Shown here piece after piece: positions 1-6,874 of a DNA stretch of 12,221 bases (the stretch's first letter is position 1; every line of letters begins with the position of its first letter). Origin of the DNA: JBHHYR01 sp046757585. GTDB taxonomy: Bacteria > Desulfobacterota > Binatia > HRBIN30. The DNA is taken from the NCBI GenBank assembly GCA_046757585.1, contig JBHHYR010000116.1, forward strand, positions 1-12,221, in the 5' to 3' direction. A program made the translations under genes and the position numbers. The notes under the pieces were generated by a model. That model ran no database searches. It was not told the origin of the DNA and saw only the letters and a list, made by a program, of their open reading frames with translations.

Positions 1-29
1 CTTCTTGTCAATCTGTCCGAGAACGAAAT

Positions 30-1163
30 TCAGCAGTCTGCGCCACCGTGCGATTTGCCAGGCCGTCGCCACCTCCCCGGCTGCACCACGAGGTTGGAGG
101 GGAGGTTCAGGGTGCCCCCTATACTCGAATACGGGAAATGACGCGTGTTGACGTGCGCGTGCAACGGTATCCGAGGCCCATCATGAATTTCGTAGTCTAA
201 AGGCATGGGGCCGAGCACTTTGAGTATCCCGTACAGCAGAGCCGCGAAGATCCGCCACCGCTCCGCCGGCAGGTCGACGACTCGCATCCGGTCTGGGAGG
301 CACACCACCTCATAGCTCCGCGGGAAGGTGCCGAACGGGCAGAAATATGCGTAGCAACCGTCGCGCTCGTCCAGCACAAAGCCGTGGTCCCGCGCAAACG
401 CCACCAGTTCTTCCCATAGGTGAGGCGCTTGGCCTGTGACAGCACGTTCGCGCTCCACGGTGGCGAATGGCATGTCCGAACCGATGACCTGGTTGTGGAC
501 GTGCGGTTGGGATGCTCCGGACTGCTCCCCCTGGTTCTTGCGAATCAGGACGGTGCGGACAGCCGGATTCGCGTAGGCTCGGCGGGCCACTTCGACGTCA
601 GCCCACAGCAGTGCCTGAAACTGCTCGACGGGCAAGAGCCCCGTGTACAGCAGATCCGCATGCCCGCGCGCGTCGTCGGCGAAATGACGCGGATCTTCGA
701 TGACCACGTAGGACTCGTTGCGCCCGCCGGTACAGCATTCCGGAATGCGGGGGATCAAGTTGGGAATCGCACGGATCAGCCAACGGTCGTCCAGCCGGTC
801 CGAGAATAGGTCTCGAGCGCGGACGCGCAGAACCTCCGGCGGGGTATGGTCCTCGTTGCCTGGGCAGAACGGACAGGACTGCTGAGCGGCTTGCAGTTCC
901 TGGCGCAGCTGCGCCTCCGCGCCGGGGCGCTCCGGGGATGTTCGGCTCAGAAGCGTGTTTTGCGCGCCCCGCATAAAGCCGCTTCGTTTCCTGTGGACAT
1001 GTGTAAAATACGTCACGATGCCCGTGAAGGGGTTGCGCACCCAGACCAGGCTACCTCGCTCTTCGCGATACTCGATGGGCATCGAACTCGCCGCGGCTTG
1101 CGGCAACGATGTAGCGCGAAAGGTGCAGTGTGTACAGACGATGTCTCGCTTCGGATTGCTCAC
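30..1163 (-). CDS. GalT-like (galactose-1-phosphate uridylyltransferase family) nucleotidyltransferase
   Basis: This 377-residue cytoplasmic protein belongs to the GalT branch of the HIT superfamily, which moves a UMP group between sugar phosphates through a histidine-UMP intermediate. Seen in the sequence: CPFCPGN at residues 97-103 matches the CxxCxGN zinc site of GalT; PHVHNQ at 220-225 matches the catalytic HxHxQ motif, with H223 the expected nucleophile; HAHVNTR at 335-341 is a second conserved histidine cluster. About 90 residues precede the zinc site and carry a second pair, C10 and C13, which classical GalT lacks. The start is GTG at 1163, 25 bases after the stop of the upstream gene in the same operon. 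No good ribosome binding site is visible, but it is the only nearby start that keeps the first CxxC. The exact substrate cannot be told; relatives are also named DUF4921/DUF4931 or nucleotidyltransferase. Confidence 0.85.
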   Translation of the reverse strand: MSNPKRDIVCTHCTFRATSLPQAAASSMPIEYREERGSLVWVRNPFTGIVTYFTHVHRKRSGFMRGAQNTLLSRTSPERPGAEAQLRQELQAAQQSCPFCPGNEDHTPPEVLRVRARDLFSDRLDDRWLIRAIPNLIPRIPECCTGGRNESYVVIEDPRHFADDARGHADLLYTGLLPVEQFQALLWADVEVARRAYANPAVRTVLIRKNQGEQSGASQPHVHNQVIGSDMPFATVERERAVTGQAPHLWEELVAFARDHGFVLDERDGCYAYFCPFGTFPRSYEVVCLPDRMRVVDLPAERWRIFAALLYGILKVLGPMPLDYEIHDGPRIPLHAHVNTRHFPYSSIGGTLNLPSNLVVQPGRWRRPGKSHGGADC

Positions 1164-1188
1164 CGAAACAAGCGTGACGTGACGTCCC

Positions 1189-1746
1189 TCAATTCCAACT
1201 CGGTGTGATGTCGATCGTGGCCTGACCGAACAGGCAGGGGCTGTCGAGGTAGACGTCGAAACGGCCTGCTTCCCCGGAACGCAGCGTTGACGGCGTGACA
1301 GCGGCCTCTTCGTGCAAACACGGATTTCCTTGCGTATCGTCGGCGGCCGTAATAGTGACCGCTACGCTGCGCGCGTCGTCACCGCCGACGTTTTTCACCT
1401 TCCCGGTGACGTGCATTGCAGACGGGCTCGTCCGTGGGGTGTGGCGAGAAACGAGGAGCACGCGTGCGGGGCCCGCGGCCTTTCGGGTCGCACGCGCTGC
1501 CACCCGTCGGTGCTCGGTCGTTCCGCCCGTAGCCTTGGCATGCCCTGCTGGTGCGACCGGCCTCGACGTTGGCGCTGCAGGCAGCTGCCGTTCTTCAACC
1601 CCCTTCGCGTTCGCGGGCGGCAGGTTGGAGAAATGGATCACGCCGCGATCGTCAGTCCATTTGTAAAAGGTTTGGGCCCCAGCGATTCCCCACCACCCGA
1701 CCACCACGCATGCCATCAGCCAGAACCAGGAACCATTCCTCATCAT
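1189..1746 (-). CDS. Secreted DUF4124 protein with C-terminal FxLYD-like domain
   Basis: This 185-residue exported protein has a signal peptide at residues 1-24, with a hydrophobic stretch around 8-22 and a likely cut after AGA. A DUF4124 module follows at about 25-55: FYKWTDDRGVIHFSNLPP is the family's hallmark (Y-x-W-x-D-x-x-G-x-x-x-[FY]-[ST]). A basic, Ala/Pro/Arg-rich linker spans 56-105. The C-terminal beta domain (about 110-182) starts VTGKVKNVGG, typical of FxLYD/DUF3426-type domains. C143 and C171 could form a disulfide in the periplasm. The start is the first of two adjacent ATG codons (1746); no clear Shine-Dalgarno sequence is seen. It is the first gene of a minus-strand operon and is followed after 25 bases by the GalT-like gene. 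DUF4124 proteins have no established biochemical role, so a periplasmic binding or envelope role is only inferred. Confidence 0.85.
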   Translation of the reverse strand: MMRNGSWFWLMACVVVGWWGIAGAQTFYKWTDDRGVIHFSNLPPANAKGVEERQLPAAPTSRPVAPAGHAKATGGTTEHRRVAARATRKAAGPARVLLVSRHTPRTSPSAMHVTGKVKNVGGDDARSVAVTITAADDTQGNPCLHEEAAVTPSTLRSGEAGRFDVYLDSPCLFGQATIDITPSWN

Positions 1747-1757
1747 GCGCGCGGAAC

Positions 1758-1789
1758 TGACAGTACGTTTCCTACGCTGTGACTGTACG
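1758..1789. repeat. Paired TGACWGTACG repeat over the promoter start region
   Basis: TGACAGTACG (1758-1767) and TGACTGTACG (1780-1789) are near-identical direct repeats, 9 of 10 bases the same, with starts 22 bases apart, about two helical turns. The inner ACAGT and ACTGT are also inverted relative to each other. One copy overlaps the predicted -10 and the other lies just downstream of the predicted start of transcription, which is a usual place for a repressor operator. No regulator can be named. Confidence 0.3.
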
Positions 1790-1810
1790 AATAGCCGGCC
1801 GCCAAGTCAA
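1782..1810 (-). promoter_or_regulatory. Sigma70-like promoter for the DUF4124-galT-like operon
   Basis: Reading the minus strand, TTGACT (1810-1805) is followed by a 17-base spacer and TACAGT (1787-1782). These match the sigma70 consensus at 5/6 and 4/6 positions with ideal spacing. Transcription would start near 1775, leaving a leader of about 30 bases before the ATG at 1746. It sits in the 143-base region between two divergent genes. The -10 element overlaps one copy of the repeat at 1758-1789. Confidence 0.5.
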
Positions 1811-1889
1811 CGACGACCTGAACCAGCGCAGGGGCGGCTCTTGCGGCATCGGGGTTGATTGCGCGGCCGGTCGTGGTTATTGAGGCACC

Positions 1890-2255
1890 ATGACTGGACG
1901 AGACGCTGTGTTGCTCGCCTTCGATCGCCTGTTTGACAAGGCAGCCGCCAAGCTCCGGGTCGAGTGCAGTGAGGACGAGAAACAAGAGGCGAAACAGCAA
2001 TTTGCAGAGCGCTTCGCCGCGGTGCTCGATACGGCTGGACACATCACCATGCCGCAGATTCCCGAGCAGGCCATGCGGACCATGGAAGACGCCATTGACC
2101 GTCTGTCAGCGGCCCAGGTGGTCGGTTACCTTGCGACGATCCCACTAGCACACCAGGCGCACGAGATGCTGCAGCTGATTGCCTACCGCTCCGCCCAGCA
2201 GCGCTTGCTCGAGCATCTCATTAATCAGGCTGACGATACCTACGGCGGCAACTAA
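1890..2255 (+). CDS. Small helical protein of unknown function
   Basis: I do not recognise this 121-residue protein. It has no signal peptide or membrane segment and looks soluble and almost wholly helical. Residues 1-45 form an amphipathic helical segment rich in charged residues (FDRLFDKAAAKLRVE, then a Glu/Lys/Gln-rich stretch). Residues 58-75 contain MEDAIDRLSAAQV, and 85-115 form a longer helix with histidines at 88, 91 and 109. There is a single Cys at 26. The start is well supported: GAGG at 1882-1885 lies four bases before the ATG, and codon use resembles the neighbours. It is divergent from the DUF4124 operon and separated by 188 bases from the TPR gene downstream, so it may be transcribed alone. 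A role cannot be assigned. Confidence 0.75.
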   Translation: MTGRDAVLLAFDRLFDKAAAKLRVECSEDEKQEAKQQFAERFAAVLDTAGHITMPQIPEQAMRTMEDAIDRLSAAQVVGYLATIPLAHQAHEMLQLIAYRSAQQRLLEHLINQADDTYGGN

Positions 2256-2288
2256 CCGACGGTACGCTGGGTCAAGAGCCGCGTCGGT
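2255..2288 (+). terminator. Possible stem-loop at the end of the 1890-2255 gene
   Basis: ACCGACG (2255-2261), beginning on the last base of the stop codon, pairs with CGTCGGT (2282-2288) around a 20-base loop. There is no U-tract, so it is not a classical intrinsic terminator. It could be a weak or factor-assisted one, or simply chance in GC-rich DNA. Confidence 0.2.
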
Positions 2289-2364
2289 GTCCAGCGCCAG
2301 AGCCTGAACGCGGCGCACGCCTCCACCTCGCCACCAGGAGACGTCGTCCATCGCCTCGTGCACA

Positions 2365-2388
2365 GGGGAGCCCTGGGTACAGCTCCCC
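2365..2388 (+). other. Hairpin in the leader region of the TPR lipoprotein gene
   Basis: GGGGAGC (2365-2371) and GCTCCCC (2382-2388) form a perfect 7-bp GC-rich stem with a 10-base loop. It lies 56 bases before the start of the TPR gene in a 188-base gap. No poly-U follows. It could end transcription from upstream, protect the mRNA or be a protein site. A weak promoter-like pair, TTGCAA (2398-2403) and GATTGT (2421-2426) with a 17-base gap, lies just after it. Confidence 0.25.
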
Positions 2389-2443
2389 GGGCGCCAATTG
2401 CAACATAGAAGCTCCCGGATGATTGTGCTAGGGACTTTGTATA

Positions 2444-4228
2444 ATGCTCTTGTACCTTGCGGATCGCCTGCGGCGCGCCGCGCTGATCGTCGCCTGCTGT
2501 GTGGTCTTCGATGGGTGCGCTGTTTTTCAGAGGTCGCCCTCTCCTCTTGAAGCGTTTCCCTGGAAGACCGAGATGGGGGCATCGCAGACGGCGGCGCTGA
2601 AGGTCCCGCCTGCCGCGACGCCTCTGGGGCATTTTCTCAAGGCAGAGCTCGCACAGCACCGGGGGGACCGTAAGCGTGCGACCCGCGAATTCGAGTTGGC
2701 CGTCGCCGCAGACCCCTCCTCGTCGCTACTGCGACTCAAACTGGCGACCCTCTACGTGCGTGCCAACCGCCTGCAGGACGCGCTCGCACAGGTCCGCAAG
2801 GGTGTGGAGTTGGAACCCAGCAACGTCCAGGCACGCATCTTACTCGCTGGGATCTTCTCCGCGCTCGGCCAGGACACCGAAGCCATCAGCCAGTACGAAA
2901 CGATCCTGCGGCTCGATCCCCAAAGTCAGGAGGCGCACCTTTTCCTCGGCGCCCTGTACGGCAAGCACGGGAAGTATTCCTTGGCGGCGCGAACGTTGGA
3001 AGAGCTGACGCGTATTAGGCCTCGCTCCTTCCTGGGCTTCTACTACCTCGGGCGTGTCCACGCGGCAGCCCATGAGTTCGCCGAGGCGCAGAAGGCCTAC
3101 GAAGAGGCCCTACGGCTCAATCCGGGATCCGACAGCGTTCTGCTGAATATGGCCCGTCTTTATGAAGCGCAGAATCAGGCGGATAAAGCCATTGCGACCT
3201 ATCGGCGCATTCTCAAGACGAACCCTCAGAACGCCGTAGCACGGCGTCGTCTAGGGGGGTTGTATGTGGGCCAGAAGAAGTTCGACGAGGCGCTCTCGCA
3301 ATTCAAGGAGCTGGAGAAGCACGAGGCGGATGCCCAAGAAACGCGCGTGAAGATCGGGCTGATCCTGTTTGAAAAGGGTGAGTACGAACGTGCAGCCACT
3401 GAGTTCACGCTGGTATTGGCCGCCGAGCCGGACAATCGCCGGGTCCGGTACTACCTCGGTTCCATCTACGGGCAGTTGAAGGACTATCAGCGGGCGATCG
3501 ATGAGTTCGCGCAGATTCCGCGCGACTCGCAGTACTACGCGGATGCACGCGTGCACATCGGCTATATCCGCCAGAAGGAAGGGAACCTCGACGGCGCCAT
3601 TGCCGAGGTGAAGAAGGCGATCGAAGCGAAGCCCGAGAGTGCCGATCTCGTGGGGTTGCTGGCGTCGATGTATCGCGACAAGGGCGACATCCGGGAAGCC
3701 ATCCGCCTGATGCAGCAATTGGTGAAAAGTGACCCGAGCAATGACAAGTACCGGTTTACGCTCGGGGCGTTGTACGACGAAGCAAAGGACAAGCAGGCCA
3801 CGATCGCCGCCATGCGCAAGGCAATCGAACTCAATCCGCGCAACGCTGCGGCGCTCAACTATCTCGGCTACACCTTCGCCGAGATGGGTGTACGACTGGA
3901 TGAAGCGGAAGCGCTCATCCGCCGGGCCATCGCGCTCGACCCGACCGATGGCTTCTACGTCGACAGCCTGGGATGGGTGTACTACCAGCGCGGCGAGTAT
4001 CAAAAGGCCGTCCAAGAGCTGCAACGGGCGCTGGAGCTGGCCGGCCAGGATCCGGTGATTACCGAGCACTTGGCCGACGCCTACCAGCAGACCGGAAAGT
4101 CACGAGAGGCCCTGCGGCTGTACCAGGAAGCCCTGAGCCGTTCGAAGGAGCAAGAACAGGTTGAGCGCCTGCGTGGGAAGATTCAGGTGCTTCAGGGTAT
4201 TCGTCCGCACGGTGGGAAGGATTCGTAA
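2444..4228 (+). CDS. Large TPR-repeat putative lipoprotein
   Basis: This 594-residue exported protein is built almost wholly of about 15 tandem 34-residue TPR motifs, from residue 62 to near the C-terminus, with repeated signatures such as LGALYGKHGKYSLAA and Pro at repeat ends (LEPSN, LDPQS, LNPGS, LNPRN, LDPTD). The N-terminus has a basic n-region (RLRR), a short hydrophobic core and DGC at 23-25, a non-standard lipobox with C25 as the likely lipidated residue. TPR solenoids are protein-docking scaffolds, so a periplasmic-face scaffold role is inferred. The next gene, a LolB/DUF4292-like lipoprotein, overlaps its 3' end. A TPR gene just upstream of lolB is a known arrangement in betaproteobacteria, supporting a link to outer-membrane biogenesis. 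The start is ATG 2444 with AGGG ten bases upstream; a TATAAT string overlapping this ATG is discussed separately. Confidence 0.88.
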   Translation: MLLYLADRLRRAALIVACCVVFDGCAVFQRSPSPLEAFPWKTEMGASQTAALKVPPAATPLGHFLKAELAQHRGDRKRATREFELAVAADPSSSLLRLKLATLYVRANRLQDALAQVRKGVELEPSNVQARILLAGIFSALGQDTEAISQYETILRLDPQSQEAHLFLGALYGKHGKYSLAARTLEELTRIRPRSFLGFYYLGRVHAAAHEFAEAQKAYEEALRLNPGSDSVLLNMARLYEAQNQADKAIATYRRILKTNPQNAVARRRLGGLYVGQKKFDEALSQFKELEKHEADAQETRVKIGLILFEKGEYERAATEFTLVLAAEPDNRRVRYYLGSIYGQLKDYQRAIDEFAQIPRDSQYYADARVHIGYIRQKEGNLDGAIAEVKKAIEAKPESADLVGLLASMYRDKGDIREAIRLMQQLVKSDPSNDKYRFTLGALYDEAKDKQATIAAMRKAIELNPRNAAALNYLGYTFAEMGVRLDEAEALIRRAIALDPTDGFYVDSLGWVYYQRGEYQKAVQELQRALELAGQDPVITEHLADAYQQTGKSREALRLYQEALSRSKEQEQVERLRGKIQVLQGIRPHGGKDS

Positions 4229-5036
4229 GATCAGGTGCCAGCTCGGCGGCATCTGCTTCCTGCTCCTCGTTGCTAGTACCCTGTGCACCGGCTGCACCGC
4301 GGCACGGCGGGCCGTACGGCGTTCAGTCCCACCTGTCCTGCCGTCTGCCGCGCGGCTTCAGGCGGCGCTACTGGCTCGGCGCGACGCGCTGCAAAGCCTG
4401 CGGGCACTGGCGCGCGTGCGATACCGCGATCCGCAGGAATCCAACACGTCGCGCGAGGCGCTTGTCGTTGCACGGCCGGATCGGATCCGGGTGGAGGTGC
4501 TGTCGGTGTTCGGCTCCGTCTTTGTCCTGACAACCGGCAACGGCGTCATGGCCGCCTATGCGCGGCGTGCGAATACCGTGTATCGGGGTCGAGCGTCTCC
4601 GGAGAACCTCGAGCGCTATGCGCGGCTGGGACTCCCGGTGCACAGCCTGGTCGATATCGTGCTCGCGACCCCTCCGGTGCATCCAGACCGTCCCGCAGAG
4701 GTTTCATTCGATACAGCGGCGGGGCGGATCCGCCTGCGCCAGGAATTCGACGAGGGTGTGCAACTCGTCTGGTTCTCCGACGCGAGGTTGCCCGTGGCGG
4801 CCGAAGAACGCGACCCGGCCGGCCGAGCGCACTGGCGGGCCACCTTTGGTGATTACGAAAATCATCGGGACGTGCTCGTCGCCACGCGTGTCGGCTTCGA
4901 ATTACCCGCCTGGTCGCAAGCGGTCGAGATGACCCTCCGCGACATCGACGTCAATCCCTCGCTGGATCATTCGATTTTCGCCCTGCAGACGCCCCCGGAC
5001 AGCAAGGTCGTCAATCTCGATCGCGGGTCCGACTGA
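4212..5036 (+). CDS. LolB/DUF4292-like outer-membrane lipoprotein
   Basis: From GTG 4212 this gives a 274-residue lipoprotein: basic start (GRIRKIR), hydrophobic core (ICFLLLVASTL) and CTGC with C28 as the lipidated Cys. The mature part reads like the LolA/LolB fold seen in LolB and DUF4292: an N-terminal helix with LQSLRALARVRYRD, then VARPDRIRVEVLSVFGSVFVLTTGNG, an unclosed beta barrel that binds lipoprotein acyl chains in LolB. The likely role is receiving lipoproteins from LolA and inserting them in the outer membrane, though this branch is divergent. An earlier TTG (4161) is also open with AAGGAG ten bases upstream, but it would add 17 residues before the signal peptide and overlap the TPR gene by 68 bases; GTG 4173 is another option. 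The gene overlaps its upstream neighbour by 17 bases and its downstream neighbour by one, so translation is probably coupled. Confidence 0.72.
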   Translation: MGRIRKIRCQLGGICFLLLVASTLCTGCTAARRAVRRSVPPVLPSAARLQAALLARRDALQSLRALARVRYRDPQESNTSREALVVARPDRIRVEVLSVFGSVFVLTTGNGVMAAYARRANTVYRGRASPENLERYARLGLPVHSLVDIVLATPPVHPDRPAEVSFDTAAGRIRLRQEFDEGVQLVWFSDARLPVAAEERDPAGRAHWRATFGDYENHRDVLVATRVGFELPAWSQAVEMTLRDIDVNPSLDHSIFALQTPPDSKVVNLDRGSD

Positions 5037-6763
5037 TGCGGGTGACCCTTGTCGTCGCGTTCCTGCTTGCGCTGGCTCCCGGCTGCCGGCGCCAATCGAC
5101 CGAACGGCCCAAGGCCAGGGAAACGCCGAAGCGAAGGGCCGCGCTGCCGACGCCGCCTCGCGAGCAGCACCTGACCACCGCGACTATCGGCGATCCGAAG
5201 ACGTTCAATCCGTTGCTCGTGGTCGATAACGCATCGGCGGCAGCCATTGGAGACGTCTTTGACGGTTTGTTGCGCCTGAATCCGCAGACCATGGCCATGG
5301 AGCCGATGCTAGCGGAACGTTGGGACCGCAGCGCCCAGGGAACGGTGTACACGTTGCACCTGCGCCGCGACGTGCGCTGGCACGACGGCGTACCATTCAC
5401 TGCCGCCGACGTGGCGTTTACCTTTGACGCCATCTTTGACGACCGCGTGCCGAACAGTAGCAGGCACACGCTGCTGGTCGACGGGCAGCGCATTCGCACT
5501 GAGGTGGTTGACGATTCCACGATCCGGTTGCGGACGCCACGGCCCTTTGCGCCGTTGCTCAACGCACTCGGGCTCGCGATCCTACCACAGCACATTCTCG
5601 GCTCGGCGCTGGCCGACGGGACGCTCGCCCAGCAGTGGGGCATCGACACCCCGCCGCGGCAAATCATTGGAACTGGTCCGTACCGCATGATCCGCTACGT
5701 GCCGGGACAGGTCATCGAGTATACGCGAAATTCGGACTACTGGATGAAAGACGACGCCGGCCAGGCTCTGCCGCACCTCGGTAAGCGCACGCTGCTCATC
5801 GTGCCAAACCAGGACATACTGTATTTGAAGTTCCTTGCCGGTCAAACGGATACGCATCTCCCGCGTCCGCAAGAAATCGCAGACCTGCGGGCCCGCGGGA
5901 GGCAGCTCCAGATTGCTGTACACGAGATCGGGCTCGACACCGGCTCAACGTTCGTGTCATTCAATCGCAACCCACGCCATTATGTCCACGACGGAAAACG
6001 CGATCCACGCCTGACCTGGTTTACCGACCTGCACTTCCTGCGAGCGATCGCCCGCGCGATCGACAAACGGTCGATGATCCGTAACTGCTTGAATGGCTAT
6101 GGGGAACCAGCGGTGGCGGATATCTCGCCGGCGAACCGGCTGTTTCACAATCCGACCCTGAGCGATTACCCCTACGATCTCGACGCAGCCCGGCGGTCGT
6201 TGCGCGCCGGCGGCTACCTCGACCGGGATGGCGACGGCGTGATCGAAGACCGTGCCGGCAACCCGGTCGAATTCTCCCTCACGACTAACAGCGGCAACCA
6301 CGTACGGGAGAAGATGTGTTCCATTCTCACGCGGGATTGGACCAAACTCGGCATGAAGGTGAATTACCGGCCGCTGGATTTCACCGCCCTGGTGGAACAG
6401 ATCGACCACACCTTCGACTGGGACGCCATTGTGATCGGCTTCACGGGAACGCCGGAGCCGAACAACGGCGCCAACCTGTGGCGTTCGAGTGGCAACCTGC
6501 ACCTCTGGCGGCCGCGTCAGCCCGCACCGGCCACCCCGTGGGAAGCGGAGATCGATGCCTTGCTCGATCGGGGATCGCGCGAACTCGACGTGCGAAGGCG
6601 CCGCAGGTGTTACTGGCGGATCCAGGAAATCGTTCATGAGCAGTTAGCCGTCATTGAAATGGTACGCCCAAGGCGGTTCGCCGCGTACAAGCGTATTCTC
6701 CGCCACTACCAGCCGACCGTGTGGGGCCTGTACCGTCCAGAGCTGATCCAGATCGGCGACTAG
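5036..6763 (+). CDS. ABC transporter substrate-binding lipoprotein, family 5 (peptide/nickel type)
   Basis: This 575-residue protein belongs to SBP_bac_5, the DppA/OppA-type family that captures peptides or other small solutes in the periplasm for an ABC importer. It has a short signal peptide with a good lipobox, LAPGC, lipidated at C17. The lobe I motifs are typical: FNPLLVVDNASAA followed by VFDGLLRLNP, then RRDVRWHDGVPFTAADVAFT near residues 110-132. Lobe II has LRAIARAIDKRSMIRN and a long C-terminal segment ending in the usual WGLYRPE. DRDGDGVIED from residue 396 is the Asp/Gly-rich loop often seen in such proteins. Length is normal. Its ATG overlaps the stop of the previous gene by one base (TGATG). 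The ligand cannot be predicted. The two ATPases follow directly, but no permease gene does. Confidence 0.93.
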   Translation: MRVTLVVAFLLALAPGCRRQSTERPKARETPKRRAALPTPPREQHLTTATIGDPKTFNPLLVVDNASAAAIGDVFDGLLRLNPQTMAMEPMLAERWDRSAQGTVYTLHLRRDVRWHDGVPFTAADVAFTFDAIFDDRVPNSSRHTLLVDGQRIRTEVVDDSTIRLRTPRPFAPLLNALGLAILPQHILGSALADGTLAQQWGIDTPPRQIIGTGPYRMIRYVPGQVIEYTRNSDYWMKDDAGQALPHLGKRTLLIVPNQDILYLKFLAGQTDTHLPRPQEIADLRARGRQLQIAVHEIGLDTGSTFVSFNRNPRHYVHDGKRDPRLTWFTDLHFLRAIARAIDKRSMIRNCLNGYGEPAVADISPANRLFHNPTLSDYPYDLDAARRSLRAGGYLDRDGDGVIEDRAGNPVEFSLTTNSGNHVREKMCSILTRDWTKLGMKVNYRPLDFTALVEQIDHTFDWDAIVIGFTGTPEPNNGANLWRSSGNLHLWRPRQPAPATPWEAEIDALLDRGSRELDVRRRRRCYWRIQEIVHEQLAVIEMVRPRRFAAYKRILRHYQPTVWGLYRPELIQIGD

Positions 6764-6874
6764 GAGCCCCTCCATGCTGTGAGGTGCTTGTGGCGCGTGT
6801 GCCACGGCGATTGCGACGTGTCCATCGCCTACCGCTTCTTCCGCTCCCTGCAGGAGGCTGCTAGACACGGCACC

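Noticed and set aside
1854..1889. Possible promoter TTGATT with a -10-like GTTATT before the 1890 gene
   Set aside because: The spacing is 15 bases and the -10 matches only 3 of 6, and transcription would begin at or after the ATG.
2145..2582. 145-residue minus-strand frame across the 2256-2443 gap
   Set aside because: The stretch over the gap looks somewhat protein-like, but the frame runs antisense into genes on both sides and matches no known family.
3251..4069. 272-residue open frame on the minus strand
   Set aside because: It is fully antisense to the TPR repeats, and its sequence has the repeated look of a mirror of those repeats. No start signal was seen.
4161..4211. Upstream extension of the LolB-like gene from TTG 4161
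   Set aside because: It would give a 30-residue charged region before the signal core and a 68-base overlap with the TPR gene; the AAGGAG there is part of that gene's codons.
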